The notes beneath the pieces are model-generated. The model did not search any database and had not been told where the DNA came from. It saw nothing but the letters and a program-made list of their open reading frames with translations. Made by a program: the position numbers and the translations under genes. Positions 60,029 through 64,000 of a stretch of DNA of 64,000 bases are shown here, piece after piece (positions within the stretch are counted from its first letter, which is position 1; every line of letters begins with the position of its first letter). This DNA is from Paracoccaceae bacterium (lineage in GTDB: Bacteria > Pseudomonadota > Alphaproteobacteria > Rhodobacterales > Rhodobacteraceae): positions 124,001-188,000 of the forward strand of contig JAJEHS010000001.1 of the NCBI GenBank assembly GCA_022823605.1. The letters are read 5' to 3'.

Positions 60029-61483
60029 TCAGGATTGCCAGAATTTCAAGGTCAGAATGACAAACACGGCCAATAACTCCAACCTTCCCGTGGCCATTGT
60101 AATGGCAAGTATCAGCTTGGCAACATCCCCAAGGCTTTGATAATTTCCGGTTGGGCCAATTATATCACCCAAGCCCGGACCGATATTTGCAAGAGCTGCG
60201 GCACTACCTGAAATTGATGTTATGAAATCCAGTCCGGTCATTGCCAAAAGAAGTGCAGAAACCATCAGGGTAAACAAGAACATTACAATGAACAGGATAA
60301 CCGAAATCATGATTTCACCAGGTATGTTCTTGCCCTGATATCTTGGCTTGATAATGGCATGTGGGGAATAGATTTTCTTGATTTGCGCAACAAGGCTGGC
60401 AAAAAGGACCTGATATCTGAATACCTTGACCGAACAACTTGTCGATCCGGCACAACCACCAATAAGACCGATCAAAAAGAAGATGGCAACCGGGAAACTG
60501 CCCCATGCATTATAATCGGCACTGACATATCCGGTCCCTGTCATGATCGAAATGCTGTTGAACAGTGCCTTTCTTATGGCAATTTCGGAACCTTGACCAT
60601 TAACCAGTATTTGCCATAAGGTTAGAGCTGTTCCGATAAACAAGATAATTCCAAAGAAGCCCTGGACCTGGCGGTCAAGGATGAGTGACTTTCCTGAATC
60701 ATTGAATATTGTCAGGTATCTTATAAACGGTATCGAGGCCAAGATCATGAAAACAATTGCTACATATTCCGCTTTATATCCAAGGTTCTGAAAGGAACTG
60801 TCATAGTTTCCAAATCCACCAGTGGCAACCGTAGTCATTGAATGCACCAATGAATCAAATATTGATAAGCCGGCAATATTATAGGACATGAAACACAGAA
60901 GCGAAACTGCAAGGTAAGTTATTGAAATTCCCCTGGCCGTTGATATGGCTTGGGGAATGACAGTTGTGATGGTTTCAAAATTGCTTTTCATGAAATACTG
61001 CATTCCACCGATTCTCAGTCTTGGAAAAACAGTCATTGCAATAATGATAATCAGAATACCACCGATCCATTGCAAGATTCCGCGCCACAAGAGATATCCC
61101 TCAGGTAAATTCTCAATATCTGAAAATACAGTTGCTCCAGTGGTTGTAAGCCCTGAAACAGACTCGAAATAGGCATCAATGATACGGAAATTCGGCTCTC
61201 CCAATACAAAGGGGATGGCTGCAAAGAGTGGTATTACTGTATATAAGCATACCGTAATGAGGATGGTCTCTCTCAGACTTGTACCCTGAGTTGTCAGTTT
61301 TGTCGAAGAAGTGGCAAGGACAAGGACCGAACCAATAAATATTGTAAAAGCGGAAGAGATTGCGAAGGTGGTCCACTGGCCATTCATGAATATTATATCA
61401 ACCAGCATTGGAACCAGCATCGATGATCCCAATCCAATGATCAACCATCCAATTACATATCCGACAGGTCGAGAGTCAATCAT
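60029..61483 (-). CDS. trkH: TrkH-family potassium uptake protein
   Basis: A 484-aa inner-membrane K+ translocation subunit with four pseudo-repeats, each with a pore loop glycine: TTTGATVFSD, VATGGFGNYD, MTGTGYVSAD and ANIGPGLGD. About ten hydrophobic segments are seen. Its cytoplasmic partner TrkA is not in the window. The 3' end lies 60 bases before the higA-like start on the same strand. Confidence 0.93.
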   Translation of the reverse strand: MIDSRPVGYVIGWLIIGLGSSMLVPMLVDIIFMNGQWTTFAISSAFTIFIGSVLVLATSSTKLTTQGTSLRETILITVCLYTVIPLFAAIPFVLGEPNFRIIDAYFESVSGLTTTGATVFSDIENLPEGYLLWRGILQWIGGILIIIIAMTVFPRLRIGGMQYFMKSNFETITTVIPQAISTARGISITYLAVSLLCFMSYNIAGLSIFDSLVHSMTTVATGGFGNYDSSFQNLGYKAEYVAIVFMILASIPFIRYLTIFNDSGKSLILDRQVQGFFGIILFIGTALTLWQILVNGQGSEIAIRKALFNSISIMTGTGYVSADYNAWGSFPVAIFFLIGLIGGCAGSTSCSVKVFRYQVLFASLVAQIKKIYSPHAIIKPRYQGKNIPGEIMISVILFIVMFLFTLMVSALLLAMTGLDFITSISGSAAALANIGPGLGDIIGPTGNYQSLGDVAKLILAITMATGRLELLAVFVILTLKFWQS

Positions 61484-61682
61484 TGCTTAAACTACTTTCT
61501 GACAAGGCAATTTACCTGTAATAATTTTACTCGTATTATTTCGAAAAAAAATGTCGGGTGAATTTCAAAAAGGAAATCGTCAACATTTTTCAATTGGGGT
61601 AATAAATTTACGAACTATATATTGGTTGTATTTGCAATGGCATCAAAATTTCAGTCCCAATATTGAATTATATTATTTTTCG

Positions 61683-62426
61683 ATGAAAGTAGCAAAATTA
61701 TTTGATTATGGATGTGTGTGCAAACATCGAAAAAGAATTGATCCAAGCCATCATTCAAGCATTTACTTCCACAATGAGATAATTGCTGAATTCAAGGAAA
61801 GGTTAGATGATTCCTTTGAGACCTCTCCAAAATTGGCAATTGTTACAGGACTTCCGGAATTGTGGATTAAACATTTTTCTGGCGCTGATGTTTTGCCAGA
61901 TACGGACGTACTGAATTTTTCAGGTAATCAATATGACCTGATCCTCCACAGTCTTTGTCTACATTGGTCAAATGATCCGGTGGGACAACTTATTCAATGC
62001 AAGCAATCTTGCAATCCAGGTGGGATGATATTGGCAGTATTGTTCGGTGGGCAGAACCTCGTGGAACTGAGAACAGCATTGATTTCAGGTGAAACCACAA
62101 TAAAAAATGGTGCAACACCCCGCGTATCCCCAATGGGTGATATTCTGGACTTAGGGAATCTGATGGTCCGGGCAAATTTTACAAATCCCATTTCCGACCG
62201 CCTAGAGTTCAAGCTTGAGTATGAATCCCTACCTGACTTGATGAAGCATCTAAGATTGATGGGGGAAACGAATGCACTTGTGAATAGGAACAAGAACTTT
62301 ACCGGACGTAAAATATTCCAGGAAGCTGAAAAAAATTATATCGAACATTTTTCACTTCCCTCGGGAAAGATTTATGCGACTTTTGAATTGATCTTTCTTA
62401 CCGGTTGGGTACCAAAAAATGTATAA
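61683..62426 (+). CDS. BioC/NDUFAF5-like SAM-dependent methyltransferase
   Basis: A 247-aa protein resembling alphaproteobacterial methyltransferases related to BioC and mitochondrial NDUFAF5. The typical parts are VAKLFDYGCVCKHRKRID at the N-terminus, YDLILHSLCLHWSNDPVGQL and GGMILAVLFGGQNLVELRTAL. The glycine-rich motif I is weak: AIVTGLPELWIKHF stands where a LDLGCGxG is expected, so SAM binding may be altered or lost. The ATG at 61683 gives the family N-terminus; a frame from 61551 would add 44 residues without support. It ends 29 bases before hemH. Confidence 0.8.
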   Translation: MKVAKLFDYGCVCKHRKRIDPSHHSSIYFHNEIIAEFKERLDDSFETSPKLAIVTGLPELWIKHFSGADVLPDTDVLNFSGNQYDLILHSLCLHWSNDPVGQLIQCKQSCNPGGMILAVLFGGQNLVELRTALISGETTIKNGATPRVSPMGDILDLGNLMVRANFTNPISDRLEFKLEYESLPDLMKHLRLMGETNALVNRNKNFTGRKIFQEAEKNYIEHFSLPSGKIYATFELIFLTGWVPKNV

Positions 62427-62455
62427 ATCCATCATTCCGTTCAAGAGAGATTGAA

Positions 62456-63508
62456 ATGCCAGAACCGAACATTGAAAAGAGCTTTCTACCCGAAGACCAT
62501 CCTGAAATAAGGTTCGGCAAAACCGGCATCATACTTTCGAACCTGGGGACTCCCGACGGGTATGATTATTTCTCCATGCGTAAATACCTGAACCAGTTTC
62601 TTTCCGACAAAAGAGTCATTGATTATCCCAAATGGAAATGGCAGCCGATACTCCAATCAATCATTCTCACGAAAAGACCTTTCACTTCTGGAAAAAACTA
62701 TCAGAAAATCTGGAATCATCAACTCGATGAAAGCCCTTTATTGACCATAACAAGGCACCTTACTGACAAGGTCAGGTCCAGGTTGGAATCTCAAATTGGT
62801 TCAGACTACCTTGTTGACTTTGCCATGCGTTATGGCAACCCATCAATCGGATCAGTATTAAATGGGTTGATCAAACAGGGATGTAGCAGAATTGTGTTCT
62901 TCCCCCTGTATCCGCAATATTCGGCAACAACCACTGCCACGGCCTGTGATTCCTTGTTTGATGCGTTGAAACATCTGAACTGGCAACCCTGTGTTCGTAT
63001 CATTGAACCATATTTTGAAAATGGGGAATATATTTCAGCACTTGCCAAATCGATCAAAACCAAATACAACGAATTATCATTTGAACCCGAGGTGCTCCTT
63101 GCCTCCTATCATGGATTACCAAAGAGATATTTAATTGAAGGAGATCCATACCACTGTCAATGCCAGAAAACCACGAGATTACTCATCGATCGTTTGGGAA
63201 GCGATTTCAACCCAGTTCATACGACATTCCAGTCAACATTTGGGAAAGAAATCTGGCTTCAACCCTATACTATTGGTGAAGTCAAGCGTCTGGCCCAAAA
63301 TGGGGTGAAAAATCTGGCCATCATTTGTCCTGGATTTTCATCAGATTGTATCGAAACCCTCGAAGAAATTCAGATGGAGGTTCGTGAGGAGTTTGAAGCT
63401 CACGGGGGAGAGAATTTTGCTTACATACCTGCCTTGAATGACACGGATGATCACAGTGATCTGATCTATCGGATCATTTTGGAAAATCTCGGTGGCTGGC
63501 TGAGTTGA
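62456..63508 (+). CDS. hemH: Ferrochelatase
   Basis: Inserts ferrous iron into protoporphyrin IX, the last step of haem synthesis. The 350-aa product has ILSNLGTPDGYDYFSMRKYL, the catalytic histidine in ASYHGLPKRYL, and the glutamate in CPGFSSDCIETLEEIQ. It lacks the C-terminal Fe-S cysteines of animal enzymes. The ATG at 62456 was chosen because the upstream in-frame codon (62405) lies within the preceding methyltransferase gene. Confidence 0.95.
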   Translation: MPEPNIEKSFLPEDHPEIRFGKTGIILSNLGTPDGYDYFSMRKYLNQFLSDKRVIDYPKWKWQPILQSIILTKRPFTSGKNYQKIWNHQLDESPLLTITRHLTDKVRSRLESQIGSDYLVDFAMRYGNPSIGSVLNGLIKQGCSRIVFFPLYPQYSATTTATACDSLFDALKHLNWQPCVRIIEPYFENGEYISALAKSIKTKYNELSFEPEVLLASYHGLPKRYLIEGDPYHCQCQKTTRLLIDRLGSDFNPVHTTFQSTFGKEIWLQPYTIGEVKRLAQNGVKNLAIICPGFSSDCIETLEEIQMEVREEFEAHGGENFAYIPALNDTDDHSDLIYRIILENLGGWLS

Positions 63509-63594
63509 GGAGGTATATTCTTCTCTCCCCTGAACCCAGCCTATTTTCCTGTAGGATTGTTTGAGAATATTGCCAAATGGTCAAATGCATCCGA

Positions 63595-64000
63595 TTATAT
63601 GGATTTGATAGCAGAGACCAAGTCGTCTAGCAAGTCATCAGGATTTTCCAATCCAACCGAAACTCGGACCAAACCATCTGTAATACCCAAACTTGCTCGT
63701 TGTTCCTCGGACAATCTCTGATGGGTTGTGGTTGCCGGATGAGTCACCAAACTCTTGGCGTCACCAAAATTGTTGGAAATTCTAGCGATTTCGAGATTGT
63801 TCATGAATTTGAAGGAAGCATCCTTGTTACCATCAAAATCTATTGCAAAAACCGTACCACCCTTGGTCATCAACCCTTTGGCTATTTTATATTGGGGATG
63901 ATTGGGCAAGTGTGGATAAATAACATTGGAAAGGTTTTCATGACCCTCCAATTCCTGACAGATTCTCAGTGCCGAATCTGCCTGGCGGTTCGTTCGCAAT
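63595..64000 (-). CDS. metZ: Cys/Met-metabolism PLP enzyme, MetZ-like (partial, cut at right edge)
   Basis: The last 134 or so residues of a transsulfuration-family PLP enzyme. GGTVFAIDF, LEIARISNNFGDAKSLVTHPATTTHQRL and the end GLVRVSVGLENPDDLLDDL are C-terminal family motifs. The SNNFGDAKS wording is typical of O-succinylhomoserine sulfhydrylase. The PLP lysine lies upstream, outside the window. It converges on hemH with an 86-base gap. Confidence 0.85.
   Translation of the reverse strand, partial: LRTNRQADSALRICQELEGHENLSNVIYPHLPNHPQYKIAKGLMTKGGTVFAIDFDGNKDASFKFMNNLEIARISNNFGDAKSLVTHPATTTHQRLSEEQRASLGITDGLVRVSVGLENPDDLLDDLVSAIKSI

Overview
The window looks like chromosome of a marine-type alphaproteobacterium with fairly low GC. 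The evidence is a C4-type 5-aminolevulinate synthase, a CobN-type cobalamin cluster, a complete N-methylglutamate (NMG) route for monomethylamine, and a GlxA-type (AraC/GATase) regulator. No rRNA, tRNA, CRISPR array, prophage or insertion sequence was recognised. Genes are tightly packed, and many starts overlap the preceding stop (ATGA, GTGA, TTGA, TAATG).

Left part (1-5.6 kb): a methyltransferase cut by the left edge, nadD, the ABC-F translation factor ettA, a sterol-desaturase-family membrane enzyme and a class II aldolase. From 5.9 to 25.2 kb lies a large cobalamin locus: cbiX-cobH-cobL-cobI-cbiG/cobJ-cobM (+), cobB and cobA (-), a DUF1772 membrane protein, then cbiD-cobK-cobW-cobN-cobO-cobQ (+), and hemA (-). 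The set mixes early cobalt-insertion genes (CbiX, CbiD, full-length CbiG) with the late-insertion chelatase CobN, and lacks CobG/CobZ, CobF and CobST within the window. The cobB reading frame can include its P-loop only if translation starts at an AUU codon that overlaps the cobA stop and sits behind a perfect AGGAGG.

25.3-36.1 kb: an SMP-30 lactonase; a three-gene sensory operon (receiver-PP2C phosphatase, periplasmic binding protein, TorS-like histidine kinase); a HAD hydrolase; an Amt-family transporter followed by a 73-aa single-TM protein and a clear terminator; an SRPBCC protein; an aldose epimerase; and a XylB-like sugar dehydrogenase.

36.1-59.4 kb is devoted to methylated amines. A nine-gene minus-strand run holds an FAD oxidoreductase, a glutamine-synthetase homologue, mgsA, mgsB, mgsC, an unknown 137-aa protein, a nitrilase, an unknown 194-aa protein and a DUF1989-GcvT fusion resembling trimethylamine-N-oxide demethylase; a GntR regulator diverges from it. 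After an ankyrin protein and an AT-rich restriction-modification pair come gmaS with a class I amidotransferase, the glxA-like regulator, and the divergent mgdABCD operon. Together GmaS, MgsABC and MgdABCD would convert methylamine to gamma-glutamylmethylamide, then N-methylglutamate, then glutamate plus a C1 unit bound to folate. Paired ArgR-like half-sites lie between glxA and mgdA.

59.4-64 kb: an unusual hairpin, an orphan HigA-type regulator, TrkH, a BioC/NDUFAF5-like methyltransferase, hemH, and the 3' end of a metZ-like gene cut by the right edge.

The most notable points are the AUU start of cobB, the nine-gene amine operon with two uncharacterised conserved-looking proteins, the ArgR-like operator pair, the TorT/TorS-like sensor with a phosphatase output, and the restriction system lying between the two halves of the methylamine pathway.
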